DNA of 64,000 nt from Roseburia sp. (GCA_017937095.1 JAGBEG010000012.1:62001-126000); one strand, 5' to 3'. Counted from the stretch's first letter, positions 35,270-44,734 are shown. Notes: generated by a model not told the origin, from the letters alone. A program made the numbers and translations.

Positions 35270-36349
35270 TTATTCTGTATACCGTCCGTTTGCGGCATTT
35301 ATCATATCGCAGATTCTCCCATAGCCCTCGTTTGCCTTAGGGACCTTCTTCTTCGCCCAGGACTCTTGTTTTTCATCCCAGTACTTTATCTTACTGCTAA
35401 AAATACCCTTTCTGATAATCCCGGGAAAATTAAGACGCGTGATGATCCATTCTCTCTCCGGGTCTGCCCCGTCATTGATAACGCTCTCTGCCATCGCCAG
35501 AAATGCATCGCTGTGAAGATATTGTTCCATCCGTTCGCGCAGCTTGGCATCCATTCTTATCACCTTCATATTATGAAAAAATGCGCCGATTTTCGTAATC
35601 GGTTCCGGTCCATAATTGCGCGGCGTAAGCTGCACATAATAGATGATTCGCTCATTCGTCGTCAAGAACGCCTTGGTCATGCTATTTGCAATATCTCCAT
35701 GGACAGAAATCGCACCGATGAAACCTATCCAGAATACGACCGTCAGAATACATGCTGCAATGCCAAGCTGCGTGCGGTCGAATTCACCCACAATCGCCGG
35801 AATGGAAAGCAGCGAGCCTGCCGCCAGCAAAAAGAAAACAATAAAAAGCAGATAGTTATCCACGCCCGCATGACGGTTGTAATGTATACTGACTTGCTGC
35901 GGGAACTGACCGCTCGGAAGAGAGAGAAGCTGCTTATTACGCTCCTTCTCCTCCTGCTTCTTACGGAGCAGCTCTTCCTGATGTCGCGCCTTCGCCGCAA
36001 GCGCTGTCTGCTTGCTTCTAAGACACTTCTCCTTGTACCCTTCGTACCATTCCAGAACCGGGTGTGTGTTTTCTTCCCTAAGCTGCCATTTTCTTTCCTG
36101 TTCTGCCTCTTTACGCCTGCGCTTATGCTCCTGCCACTTCTCCCGGTAACGCTCCCACCGGAAGAGCAGCACTCCCGCAGTCATAAAGCCAAGCTGCAAT
36201 GCCGCCAAAAGAAACACCGCGTTCCAGTTGATTTCTTTCGAATAATCGGTCGGTGTCGAAAACGCAACTGGTATCAATATCAGAATTAACAGGAAGAAAC
36301 TCCCCACTGCAATAAAAAGTCCCCCGGTTACTTTACGAATGATCCTCAC
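35270..36349 (-). CDS. Four-helix membrane protein with basic coiled-coil segment, unknown function
   Basis: 359 aa. Two N-terminal helices (about 8-30 and 45-62), a long Lys/Arg/Glu-rich segment (about 65-150, likely coiled coil), two more helices (about 165-190 and 195-215), then a ~140-residue soluble domain with NERIIYYVQLTPRNYG. No family recognised. It lies 43 bases downstream of the flotillin gene, so it may act with it at the membrane. Start is ATG at 36349. Confidence 0.75.
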   Translation of the reverse strand: MRIIRKVTGGLFIAVGSFFLLILILIPVAFSTPTDYSKEINWNAVFLLAALQLGFMTAGVLLFRWERYREKWQEHKRRRKEAEQERKWQLREENTHPVLEWYEGYKEKCLRSKQTALAAKARHQEELLRKKQEEKERNKQLLSLPSGQFPQQVSIHYNRHAGVDNYLLFIVFFLLAAGSLLSIPAIVGEFDRTQLGIAACILTVVFWIGFIGAISVHGDIANSMTKAFLTTNERIIYYVQLTPRNYGPEPITKIGAFFHNMKVIRMDAKLRERMEQYLHSDAFLAMAESVINDGADPEREWIITRLNFPGIIRKGIFSSKIKYWDEKQESWAKKKVPKANEGYGRICDMINAANGRYTE

Positions 36350-36392
36350 TGTTTCCTCACTTCTGCCTGCAGACCCTTTTCCTGATCCGGTT

Positions 36393-37916
36393 CTACTCTG
36401 TCACATCCGCGTTGCCATTGTCTGCGCTCTTCTCATCCTTTACGACCAGATTCACGGAATCAAGCCCGGACACGTTGATGTTGCGGTTGACCTGCGCATC
36501 GTAGGAATCCGCATTGATAATGTCTGCCAGATCGATGCCTGTCGCCTCTTTCATGCTCTCAAATACCTTCGCCATGACAACCGGCACATTTCCTGCGACC
36601 TGATCTACTCCGTTTCCGCCTTCTCCTCCGCCGATAATTGTAATCTTGTCGATCTGTCCCAGCGGCTCCGCAACCTTCGCCGCAATATCGGGAAGCACTT
36701 TGATCATCATTTCCGCTACGGCTGCCTTGTTGTACTTCGCATAAGCCTCCGCCTTCTTCTCCATCGCTTCTGCCTCTGCGATACCCTTTGCCTGAATTGC
36801 AGACGCCTCCGCCTCACCGACTGCACGGATACCGGCTGCTTCCTGCTCCTTGGCGTAACGGTCCGCCTCCGCCTGTGCTTTTCTGGCTTCCGCCGCACGC
36901 TGTGCCTCGAACTGCTTCGCTTCCGCATCCTTCTGACGCTGGTAAAGCTCTGCATCGGCGCGCTGCTGCGCTGCGTACTTATCTGCTTCCGCCTGCTTCT
37001 TGATCTCAGCCTCAAGAGACTGCTCCCTGACAGCAACCTCCTTCTGCTTTAACTCGATCTCGCGCTCCTGCTTTGCGATATCCGCATTGGCAGTCGTAAT
37101 CTCGATCGTCTTACGCTGTTCCTCTTTCTGAATCTCGTAAGCGGCGTCCGCCATAGCTTTCTTGGTGTCCGCCTCCATCTGAAGCTCGGACTTCTTGATC
37201 GCCAGTTCATTCTGCTTCTTTGCAATCTCTGTCTGTGCTGCTACCGCGGCGTCGTTGGATTCCTTGTCAGCGGAAGCCTGCGCCACCTTGATGTCTCTTT
37301 CACTCTCGGCTCTCGCGATCGCCGCCGCCTTCTTGATCTTCACAATATTGTCGATACCGAGGTTCTCGATGACTTCGTTGCCGTCAACGAAATTCTGTAC
37401 GTTAAAACTGATGATATCGAGTCCCATCGCCGCAAGATCCGGCTCCGCATTTTCCTTTACCAGATTTGCAAACTTCTGGCGGTCGGAAACCATCTCCTCC
37501 AGCTTCATCTTACCCACGATCTCACGGACATTTCCTTCCAGAACCTCTCTGGCAACACCTGCGATATACTCTGTGTTCTTGTTGAGGAAATTCTCTGCCG
37601 CAAGGCGGAGCTTCTCCGGATCGTTGCTGATCTTGACATTGACCGTCGCATCCACATTGATGTTGATGTAGTCCGCCGTCGGCACGGCGTTGCTCGTCTT
37701 GACGTCAATCGGGATCAGGCGCAGGTTCAGCTTATCCAGACGCTCAAAGAACGGAATCCTTATGCTCGCCTTTCCGATGACGACCTTGGACTTCTTCTTG
37801 ATACCGGAAATGATGTACGCCATATCCGGCGGCGCTTTCACATACCCAATCACAAGTAAGAGCACGATAAGCACTACAACAGCTACTGCCACAATCAGTG
37901 GTGTAAAGTTTTCCAT
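36393..37916 (-). CDS. Flotillin-like SPFH-domain protein
   Basis: 507-aa membrane-microdomain scaffold. N-terminal helix (about 5-25), SPFH domain (about 28-210, VVIGKASIRIPFFERLDKL), long Ala/Glu/Lys coiled coil (about 215-400, including AEAEAMEKKAEAYAKYNKAA) and the flotillin C-terminal block PLGQIDKITIIGGG. ATG at 37916 follows AAAGGGGAAG. A longer upstream frame has no ribosome site. The NfeD partner often found with flotillins is absent here. Confidence 0.92.
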   Translation of the reverse strand: MENFTPLIVAVAVVVLIVLLLVIGYVKAPPDMAYIISGIKKKSKVVIGKASIRIPFFERLDKLNLRLIPIDVKTSNAVPTADYININVDATVNVKISNDPEKLRLAAENFLNKNTEYIAGVAREVLEGNVREIVGKMKLEEMVSDRQKFANLVKENAEPDLAAMGLDIISFNVQNFVDGNEVIENLGIDNIVKIKKAAAIARAESERDIKVAQASADKESNDAAVAAQTEIAKKQNELAIKKSELQMEADTKKAMADAAYEIQKEEQRKTIEITTANADIAKQEREIELKQKEVAVREQSLEAEIKKQAEADKYAAQQRADAELYQRQKDAEAKQFEAQRAAEARKAQAEADRYAKEQEAAGIRAVGEAEASAIQAKGIAEAEAMEKKAEAYAKYNKAAVAEMMIKVLPDIAAKVAEPLGQIDKITIIGGGEGGNGVDQVAGNVPVVMAKVFESMKEATGIDLADIINADSYDAQVNRNINVSGLDSVNLVVKDEKSADNGNADVTE

Positions 37917-38206
37917 AATTAACTTCCCCTTTCCTTTGTGAAACATATTTATGTATACAACATACCGTTTATTCACGGACGCCGTCACATAACAACTCCT
38001 CATTTGTTTCCTGTTACATAAGGAATACTTCTTATCCCGGCAAAATGTTTCAAAAACAGAAAAATTTTGCAAATTTATTTCTGTGTTCCCTTCTATTCTA
38101 TCAGACATACGATGCAAATTCTACCCGGAATGTTGAATGACATGAAAAGAGAACAGCGAAAGATTTCAAGGAACGGCAAAAGACTTCAAGGCATTTGTTT
38201 TCGTGC

Positions 38207-38235
38207 TTGTATTAATGCTATAAGGATGTTAGTAT
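38207..38235 (+). promoter_or_regulatory. Promoter of the MATE gene
   Basis: TTGTAT (38207-38212), 17-base spacer, TAGTAT (38230-38235). The 366-base gap 37917-38282 also has a direct repeat just upstream (AAAGATTTCAAGG and AAAGACTTCAAGG, near 38160 and 38179), a possible regulator site. The rest is AT-rich and shows nothing else. Confidence 0.5.
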
Positions 38236-38282
38236 AGAAAGGTACGCTTGAAAAAACAATGAGAAAAACAAAGGAGGTCCTT

Positions 38283-39641
38283 ATGCAGGAAAACAAGATG
38301 GGCGTTATGCCTATTGATAAATTAATTGTGTCAATGTCTCTGCCAATCATGATATCCATGCTGGTACAGGCACTCTATAATATTATCGACAGTGTTTTTG
38401 TCGCAATGATCAATGAAAACGCTCTGACAGCAGTATCTATGGCGTTCCCGATCCAGAATCTCATGATTGCGGTCGGCGTCGGAACCGCCGTCGGCGTCAA
38501 TGCGCTTCTTGCACGTTCTCTTGGTGAAAAGGATTTCGATAAGGTCAATGCCATTGCCGAAAACGCCGTATTTCTGGCGATCTTAAGCTACGCTGTATTT
38601 CTTATCATCGGTCTGTTCTTCGCCGAGCCGTTCTACCGGAGCCAGACAGACATCGAAGAAATCGTTGTATACGGGAAGGAATACTTAACCGTCTGCTGCT
38701 GCCTGTCTTTCGGCAGCTTTGTCCAGCTTATGTTCGAACGAATGCTGCAGGCGACCGGAAAGACCATTTTCACGATGTTCACGCAGGGCATCGGTGCGAT
38801 CGTAAATATCATCCTTGACCCGATTCTGATTTTCGGGCTTTTGGGTCTTCCGGCAATGGGCGTAACGGGCGCTGCCGTTGCCACGGTTATCGGGCAGATT
38901 GTTGCAGGCGTCCTCGCCGTCGTCTTCAACCAGACCAAGAATCATGAGGTACACATCCAGCTAAAGGGCTTTCGTCCGAACGGCGCGATCATCCGCCAGA
39001 TTTACGCGATCGGCGTTCCGTCAATCGTCATGCAGGCGATCGGCTCCGTCATGAACTACGGAATGAACCGCATCCTTCTGGCGTTTTCTTCCACGGCGAC
39101 TGCTGTATTCGGCGTATACTTTAAGCTCCAGAGCTTCGTGTTCATGCCTGCGTTCGGACTGAACAACGGCGTAATTCCGATTATGGCATACAACTATGGC
39201 GCCGGCAACAGAGAGCGCGTCACCAAGACCTTAAAGCACTGTGTCGCATACGCCATCGGAATTATGGCAATCGGGCTTTTGCTATTCCAGCTTTTTGCAA
39301 AGCAGCTTCTTATGATGTTCAACGCCTCGGAGACGATGCTCACCCTCGGTGTACCCGCGCTTCGTATCATCAGTCTCAGCTTCATTCTTGCGGGCTTCGG
39401 CATTTCGTGCAGCAGCGTGTTTCAGGCGCTCGGCAAAGCGGTCTACAGTATGTTCGTCTCCGTCGCCAGACAGCTCGTCGTCCTGCTGCCGGTTGCCTTT
39501 GCACTGGCGCAGCTTGGCGACGTAAATATGGTATGGTGGGCATTTCCGATTTCAGAGCTGGTATCTGCCATTGTAACTGCAATTTTTATGGTGAAGATTT
39601 ATCGGGATATTATTTCTAAGATCGGAACAGAGGCTGCCTAG
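38283..39641 (+). CDS. MATE-family efflux transporter
   Basis: 452 aa, 12 helices, cation-driven multidrug or metabolite exporter. Begins MQENKMGVMPIDKLIVSMSL, with the IIDSVFVAMINENALTAVS block near helix 2. The start at 38283 follows an ideal AAAGGAGGT site, better than an upstream in-frame ATG. Monocistronic. A long hairpin (39697-39748) follows. Confidence 0.92.
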   Translation: MQENKMGVMPIDKLIVSMSLPIMISMLVQALYNIIDSVFVAMINENALTAVSMAFPIQNLMIAVGVGTAVGVNALLARSLGEKDFDKVNAIAENAVFLAILSYAVFLIIGLFFAEPFYRSQTDIEEIVVYGKEYLTVCCCLSFGSFVQLMFERMLQATGKTIFTMFTQGIGAIVNIILDPILIFGLLGLPAMGVTGAAVATVIGQIVAGVLAVVFNQTKNHEVHIQLKGFRPNGAIIRQIYAIGVPSIVMQAIGSVMNYGMNRILLAFSSTATAVFGVYFKLQSFVFMPAFGLNNGVIPIMAYNYGAGNRERVTKTLKHCVAYAIGIMAIGLLLFQLFAKQLLMMFNASETMLTLGVPALRIISLSFILAGFGISCSSVFQALGKAVYSMFVSVARQLVVLLPVAFALAQLGDVNMVWWAFPISELVSAIVTAIFMVKIYRDIISKIGTEAA

Positions 39642-39696
39642 CTCCTCCTGTGCGGTATTCCGCCAACGCAGAATATTTCCGATGCAACATCAAAAT

Positions 39697-39748
39697 GCGG
39701 CTGCCGCGCGAATGCCTGTTTCTGACAGACATTCGCACGGCGGCCGCT
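39697..39748. terminator. Long GC-rich hairpin between convergent genes
   Basis: An imperfect ~23-bp stem (GCGGCTGCCG and GCGAATG pairing with CATTCGC and CGGCGGCCGC) between MATE and the AMP-ligase gene. T-runs on both sides are short. Confidence 0.7.
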
Positions 39749-39768
39749 TATGTTTCTATTCGCTATTT

Positions 39769-41310
39769 CTATTTTGTTCTGATAATCTTTTTCGTGGTAT
39801 TCTTCTCAAATTCCACCTCACGGACTTTGAGTTTAAAAATCCGCTTGTACAGAGGCGCTTCTTTATTATAAGCGTCGATCAGCTCCTGAAGCTTCGCCTG
39901 CACGTCCTTGATTTTCTTCTTTCCCGCATATTCGTAATCCGGGAAAATCTCAGCCTCGATCACGCCTTCGCTCTCGCGGACAATGACCTCCTGCACAAGC
40001 CTGTCCTCGCCAAGCCTGTTCTCAATCTCCTCCGGGGAAACATTCTCACCATTTGGCGTGATAATGAGGTTCTTCTTTCTTCCGGTCAGAAATACGAAGC
40101 CGTCCTCATCTACATAGCCAAGGTCTCCGGTCTTTAACCAGCCGTCCTCTAATGCCTCCGCAGTCTCTTCCGGCATATGATAATACCCCTGCATGACGCT
40201 TGATCCTTTCACCCAGAGCTCCTCATTCACGGTCTTTGCCTCACAGTTTGGCATCAGCTTTCCGACCGAACCAATCTTGCTGTCCCAGCTTAAGTTCGTG
40301 CTGATAACAGGCGCACATTCTGTCATTCCATAGCCCTGCAGTATTGTAATTCCATAGCGTTTGAACGTCTCTATGTACGCGGGATTCAGATATGCACCGC
40401 CGCTGCATACTGTGTGAAACTGCTTTCCGAACACCTTCGCTTTCACAAGCGCGGCAGGCATCCACGCCGCTTCTTCAAGCTTTTTCGCAAGCGTCTCTAT
40501 CATCAGCGGGACCATCAATATCATATTCGGCTCAAACAGTTTGATGTTCTTTGCGACGCGCAGCAGCGAATCGTTGATACAGATGATCGCCCCTGTGGAG
40601 AGCGCCTTTAAAATGTCCATGCTCAGGCAATATGCATGGTGAATCGGCAATACGGACAGCAGTACCGTGCGCGGCTCGATTCTCATATCAAGGCAGGTCG
40701 CATTCTCCGCAAGATTGCGGTGGGTCAGCATAACGCCCTTACTCTTCCCGGTCGTTCCCGAGGTGAACATGATCGTGGCAAGGTCCTCGGGAAGCGGTTC
40801 ACAGGCATATCCCGGCTGTTGTTCTCCCAGCAGCTTCCAGAAGGAAAGCGCTCCCTCTGCGGCGCTCCCGTCCTTCATGGAAATCATATGCTTTAACCCC
40901 GGGCACGCCTCCTTCGCGGCTGCCGCCACCTGCGCTTTGCCCTCATCAAAGACAAGCGTCGTAACATCTGCCCGGTTCAGAAGCTCACATAAAGCTTCTG
41001 TGGAAAGCTGCGTATCCAGCGGCACGGCGACGCTGCCGCCGTTTACGATTCCAAAGTAAGAAACGACCCATTCGTAGGAGGTTGCCCCGAGCACTGCGAT
41101 ATGGCTCTTTGTCTCCCCAAGCTGCTCTAACGCAGCCGAAAACCGCTCGCTGTCCTGCTTCAATTCAGTGTAGGTCTTCCCTTCGATGACAGGCTTCTTC
41201 TCTCCCTTTTCATCAACCTTCTTTTCCTTATAGCGAAATGCATCCTGCGCGCCATAAGTCTCTTCCGCTTTTACCAAAAGGCTGCGGATGGTACTGCTCA
41301 ATGCGTACAT
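39769..41310 (-). CDS. AMP-forming acyl/aryl/aminoacyl ligase (stand-alone adenylation enzyme)
   Basis: 513 aa ANL-superfamily enzyme. Core motifs TSGTTGKSKGVML (P-loop), YGMTECAP, KTGDLGYVD and the C-terminal catalytic Lys region FEKNTTKKIIR are intact. It should activate a carboxylic acid as an adenylate and load it on the carrier protein encoded just upstream (13 bases). Substrate unknown: the sequence is nearer acyl-CoA synthetases than NRPS A domains by eye. Last gene of a five-gene TetR-controlled operon. Confidence 0.9.
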   Translation of the reverse strand: MYALSSTIRSLLVKAEETYGAQDAFRYKEKKVDEKGEKKPVIEGKTYTELKQDSERFSAALEQLGETKSHIAVLGATSYEWVVSYFGIVNGGSVAVPLDTQLSTEALCELLNRADVTTLVFDEGKAQVAAAAKEACPGLKHMISMKDGSAAEGALSFWKLLGEQQPGYACEPLPEDLATIMFTSGTTGKSKGVMLTHRNLAENATCLDMRIEPRTVLLSVLPIHHAYCLSMDILKALSTGAIICINDSLLRVAKNIKLFEPNMILMVPLMIETLAKKLEEAAWMPAALVKAKVFGKQFHTVCSGGAYLNPAYIETFKRYGITILQGYGMTECAPVISTNLSWDSKIGSVGKLMPNCEAKTVNEELWVKGSSVMQGYYHMPEETAEALEDGWLKTGDLGYVDEDGFVFLTGRKKNLIITPNGENVSPEEIENRLGEDRLVQEVIVRESEGVIEAEIFPDYEYAGKKKIKDVQAKLQELIDAYNKEAPLYKRIFKLKVREVEFEKNTTKKIIRTK

Positions 41311-41323
41311 AACCTACCTCCTG

Positions 41324-41551
41324 CTACTTTACAAGTTTCTCGAGATAATCAACGGCTTCCTGCACCGTGCGGATATCCGCCGCATCCTCCTGCACGATTT
41401 CCACGTCAAGCTCGTCCTCGACTTCTCCGAGCATACTCATAAAGTCGTAGGAGGTAAAGCCAAGATCCTCCATAAAACGGGACTCCGGCTTAATGTCCGC
41501 CTTATCTACCTCAACATAATTTACAATGATATCTGCCAATTTTTCAAACAT
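41324..41551 (-). CDS. Discrete acyl/peptidyl carrier protein
   Basis: 75 aa four-helix carrier. The phosphopantetheine Ser lies in DLGFTSYDFM, with Tyr where most ACPs have Leu. It differs clearly from the fatty-acid ACP at 62949, so it is dedicated to this operon. It is placed between the condensation-type gene (10-base gap) and the AMP ligase (13-base gap). A phosphopantetheinyl transferase is not encoded in the window. Confidence 0.92.
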   Translation of the reverse strand: MFEKLADIIVNYVEVDKADIKPESRFMEDLGFTSYDFMSMLGEVEDELDVEIVQEDAADIRTVQEAVDYLEKLVK

Positions 41552-41561
41552 AGCGCGCCTC

Positions 41562-42959
41562 CTATATCAGTTTGATGATGTCTCCGATTTTCAAATTCGG
41601 GTTTTCAATCCCCTTGAACATGATTTTACACATATAGTAATAGAAATATTCCAGCGTCTCCTTTGTGATCGCGGCGGTCTGATGCTCAAAGTTAAAGTCC
41701 AGCCCGTTGTCTTCCGGTCTGTGCATCACGGTAAGATACATCGCCTGCGTCGTCGCCCCGTTCGGATACCACTTCGTCTTATAATGAATGTCGCCAAGCT
41801 GGGTCAATCCCTTTTCCTTTAACGTCATCGGCTGGTAGGTCAGCGACATCGGTTCATAGGTCGTTCCCTGCTCGACCGGGTAGATTTTACTTCTGTACGC
41901 AAAATACTCCACCGGATCGAAATTCGCATGACGGAATGTCTCGTTTTGTCCTTCCCGGATTCTGTGAATCCCCTCAAGAAATGTCTGATCCTCCGGGATA
42001 ATGGTCCGGAACGGGAACGAATGGATTCTGGTACCGCCGGATTTCTTCTCCGCGAGCGTGGCTCTTCTTGCATACGCGACGTTGATGGACACGTCGTCGT
42101 TGCCGTTCATTTTCTGTAAATATGTACGGATTCCCATAATGAGAAGGCACTGTAAGGAAATATGCTGCTCCTCACAAAATTTCATCAGACGGCTTGTCGG
42201 CTCTTCCTCCAGATGAAAAATATCAAGCGCTGAATCCACATTTCCGGTAGCCGACCGCGCCGACCGCGCCTTCGGATTCTTTTTTCTTTCTTCCAGCAGT
42301 GCCGCCGGTCCCTCGATGCCGTTATAAATCGGCTCAGACTGTTCAATCAGCTTATAAAAATAGTCCCGGTCTCTCTGCTGCGCCTTGCTGCCAGCCTCAT
42401 ATTCCAGATCCTTTTTCAACTGCTCAATATAGGAGCGCATCTCCCCCGGAAATTCCACGCCCTCATACATCCTGCTGCAGTAGATCTCAATGACGTCCCG
42501 CAAAAAGCAGATGAGCGACTGCGCATCCAGCGTCAGGTGATCTCCCAGAAGATAGATTCCCTGATTGCCGTCAGGCGTCTTAATGATGACAATTTTATTC
42601 ATCGGGGAGTCCTCGCGCTTAAAGGGAACTCTCGTCCACCCCTTCATGATTTCCTCCGCCTCTTCCATGGTCTTCCCCGTAAAATCCACGTAAGGGATTT
42701 CACGGTCTTCCTTCTTCGCCACGTACTGATACCATTGTTCTTCTTTCCTGTCATACGCGAACCGCAGGCGCATCGCCTCGCAGCGCTCATATGCCTGATA
42801 AATCGCCTCCCTGAGCACATCGATGTCCAGCTCATATTCAATCGTAAGACTTGTTCCGACATTCACGACCTCTTTTTTCGGACAGAAATCCAAATAGAAG
42901 AAATGGAATTTCTGCGCCACCGTAAGCGGATAGGTCTGACAGCCTTTTCTTGTTTTCAT
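41562..42959 (-). CDS. Stand-alone condensation-domain enzyme (NRPS C / acyltransferase fold)
   Basis: 465 aa. The CoA-dependent acyltransferase fold is marked by an N-terminal YPLTVAQKFHFF, the active-site region LLGDHLTLDAQS in place of HHxxxDG (second His kept, first His and Gly changed), and a C-terminal DFNFEHQTAAITKE. It probably joins the carrier-bound acyl group to an amine or alcohol. ATG at 42959 follows GGAGGATGAT and is preferred to an upstream in-frame start. No partner acceptor can be read. Confidence 0.82.
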   Translation of the reverse strand: MKTRKGCQTYPLTVAQKFHFFYLDFCPKKEVVNVGTSLTIEYELDIDVLREAIYQAYERCEAMRLRFAYDRKEEQWYQYVAKKEDREIPYVDFTGKTMEEAEEIMKGWTRVPFKREDSPMNKIVIIKTPDGNQGIYLLGDHLTLDAQSLICFLRDVIEIYCSRMYEGVEFPGEMRSYIEQLKKDLEYEAGSKAQQRDRDYFYKLIEQSEPIYNGIEGPAALLEERKKNPKARSARSATGNVDSALDIFHLEEEPTSRLMKFCEEQHISLQCLLIMGIRTYLQKMNGNDDVSINVAYARRATLAEKKSGGTRIHSFPFRTIIPEDQTFLEGIHRIREGQNETFRHANFDPVEYFAYRSKIYPVEQGTTYEPMSLTYQPMTLKEKGLTQLGDIHYKTKWYPNGATTQAMYLTVMHRPEDNGLDFNFEHQTAAITKETLEYFYYYMCKIMFKGIENPNLKIGDIIKLI

Positions 42960-43062
42960 ATCATCCTCCGTTCCAAAGCCGCTCACAGACAGAGCTCAGT
43001 CTCCGCCCTGTGTCTCTGACAGCTTCTTTTGTCTGCACTACATTTTTGCTTCAACACTTTCA

Positions 43063-44010
43063 TTACAGCGTTTCCGTAAATTCATCCAACGCCTTTTCGT
43101 ATGCTTCCATGTCCTTAAAGTAGCTCTCCCCGTGCGCAGCGCCCTCCGCGATCCATTTTCTCTTGGGCGACGCGCAGCGATCATACAGTTCATGACACAT
43201 CGAAACCGGAACGAAAGTGTCCTTTGAACCGTGAATGAACAGAATCGGTACTTTCGCCTTTGCGACCTCCCGCTTCGCATTACACTCATCCATGCCGTAG
43301 CCCGCCAGCCTCCGGTTGAGCAAATCCGCTGCCGGTATCACCGGAAACGCCGGAAGATGGTACATGCTTTTTAACACATGGGTAAACACTTCCTTCGGGG
43401 AGGTAAAGCCGCAGTCCGACACGATTCCCTTTACCTGCGGCGGCAGCGGCAGTCCCGCCGCCATAAGCACGGTCGCTCCGCCCATCGAGATTCCGTGAAG
43501 CAGGATTTCCACATCCGCCCCGCACTTCTTAATCACCCAGTTGATCCACTTCATAGCATCTCTCCGGTCGAGACATCCAAAGCCGACATACTCCCCCTCG
43601 CTCTCCCCGTGTGCCCTCGCATCCGGATGAAGCATGGCGTAGCCCCGCTTGAAATAATAATCCGTCAGTCCGGTAAAATCAGCCAGCGCCCTGCTCGTGT
43701 AGCCGTGAAAACAGATGACGACCCGTTTCCTGCTGCTCTCTGTAATCGCCGGGAAATAAACTGCGTGCAGCTTCAGACCGTCAAACGACGTCTCATACAC
43801 ATCCTCGTGCGGCTGCGCAAGCATATATTCTTTCCTTTCCGCTAAAATGTCCGCATACTGCGACCAGTCCGTTCCCGCCATTTTCATGGTGCGCTCTAAG
43901 TCCACTTCATTTCTTTTCATGGTCCTGCCATAGAAATAGACCGTCTCCGCTACCGTTCCCACTGCCGCAAGCGCCCCGGCGCATGCAAGCTTTTTTCCTA
44001 ATCTCTTCAT
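43063..44010 (-). CDS. Membrane-anchored alpha/beta hydrolase
   Basis: 315 aa. An N-terminal helix or lipid-facing anchor (about 5-25), then an alpha/beta hydrolase with FHGYTSRA, nucleophile HGISMGG, Asp in HGSKDTFV and His in EGAAHGESY. Relatives are annotated as serine aminopeptidase/lipase-type hydrolases. ATG at 44010 follows GGGAG. In this operon it may be a releasing or editing thioesterase, which is inference. Confidence 0.85.
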   Translation of the reverse strand: MKRLGKKLACAGALAAVGTVAETVYFYGRTMKRNEVDLERTMKMAGTDWSQYADILAERKEYMLAQPHEDVYETSFDGLKLHAVYFPAITESSRKRVVICFHGYTSRALADFTGLTDYYFKRGYAMLHPDARAHGESEGEYVGFGCLDRRDAMKWINWVIKKCGADVEILLHGISMGGATVLMAAGLPLPPQVKGIVSDCGFTSPKEVFTHVLKSMYHLPAFPVIPAADLLNRRLAGYGMDECNAKREVAKAKVPILFIHGSKDTFVPVSMCHELYDRCASPKRKWIAEGAAHGESYFKDMEAYEKALDEFTETL

Positions 44011-44164
44011 TATTTCTCCCATAATTCGAATCCGCGACTTTCTGCTTCTTCATTTGAAATTCTATATGATTTTTTTGCCGCTGCTTTTCGATGCTGCCGT
44101 TTTTCCTGTATCTCTCTTTTGCTTTTATGTCTATGTCTTTCTGGCTGCTATTTTTTCGTTGCGG

Positions 44165-44581
44165 TTATTTTTTCTTTCCCGGTTTCTTCGCGCCGTCTTT
44201 CTCTGCACGTTCTTTCTCTGCACGTTCCTTCTCTGCCGCTTTCTTCTGCTTTAACTTCAGATCGATAATTTCCTTTAGGCGGAGCGCTTTTTCAATATCG
44301 CCCTCGACCTTCAGCTTCTGCGTCGTGAACGCCCATACCGGATCGATTTTACCCTCCGCGATCTTCATGAAGGTATCCGGATCGGAAATAAAATTTGCGT
44401 CCCGGTCATAATACTCATACGGCTCTACATAAAGCTGTCCGTCTTTTACCTCCACATAGAAGCAGCCGCCCGCCTCCTCGTCCTCGATGGAAAACTGGTA
44501 TGCCAGATGTTCTTTGATGTCACTGACATCCGTTCCCATAAATTTCCCTTTTATTTCATAGAAAAAATCTGCGTACGTCAT
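44165..44581 (-). CDS. SCP2-like sterol/lipid-binding domain protein
   Basis: 138 aa. The first ~110 residues have the SCP2 look (ADFFYEIKGKF, FYVEVKDGQLYVEP, FMKIAEGKIDPVWAFTTQKLKVEGDIEKALRLKEI in part), a hydrophobic-cavity fold. A Lys/Glu tail (KERAEKERAEKDG) is a short coding repeat. AGGAGG precedes the ATG. First gene of the carrier-protein operon; the lipid-binding fold suggests a greasy substrate or product. Confidence 0.82.
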   Translation of the reverse strand: MTYADFFYEIKGKFMGTDVSDIKEHLAYQFSIEDEEAGGCFYVEVKDGQLYVEPYEYYDRDANFISDPDTFMKIAEGKIDPVWAFTTQKLKVEGDIEKALRLKEIIDLKLKQKKAAEKERAEKERAEKDGAKKPGKKK

Positions 44582-44596
44582 TTTTTCCTCCTATTT

Positions 44597-44655
44597 TCGA
44601 CCGTCAGTCGATTTCCTTTTTCAACATAATAGCACACCATTCGACCGTTGGTCAA
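44597..44655 (-). promoter_or_regulatory. Operon promoter with twin TetR-type operators
   Basis: Two related palindromes, TCGACCGTCAGTCGA (44597-44611) and TCGACCGTTGGTCAA (44641-44655). On the minus strand -35 TTGACC (44650-44655) lies inside the second and -10 TATTAT (44626-44631) between them (18-base spacer). Binding would block the SCP2-hydrolase-C-ACP-ligase operon. Confidence 0.75.
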
Positions 44656-44669
44656 TTATATTTTTTCTG

Positions 44670-44698
44670 TTGTTCGCAATCTTTTGATGTGATACAAT
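44670..44698 (+). promoter_or_regulatory. Promoter of the first tetR gene
   Basis: TTGTTC (44670-44675), 17-base spacer, TACAAT (44693-44698), divergent from the operon promoter and outside the palindromes. Confidence 0.6.
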
Positions 44699-44734
44699 TA
44701 GCTAATACATCGGAAAACAAAAGGAGATTTTCAT

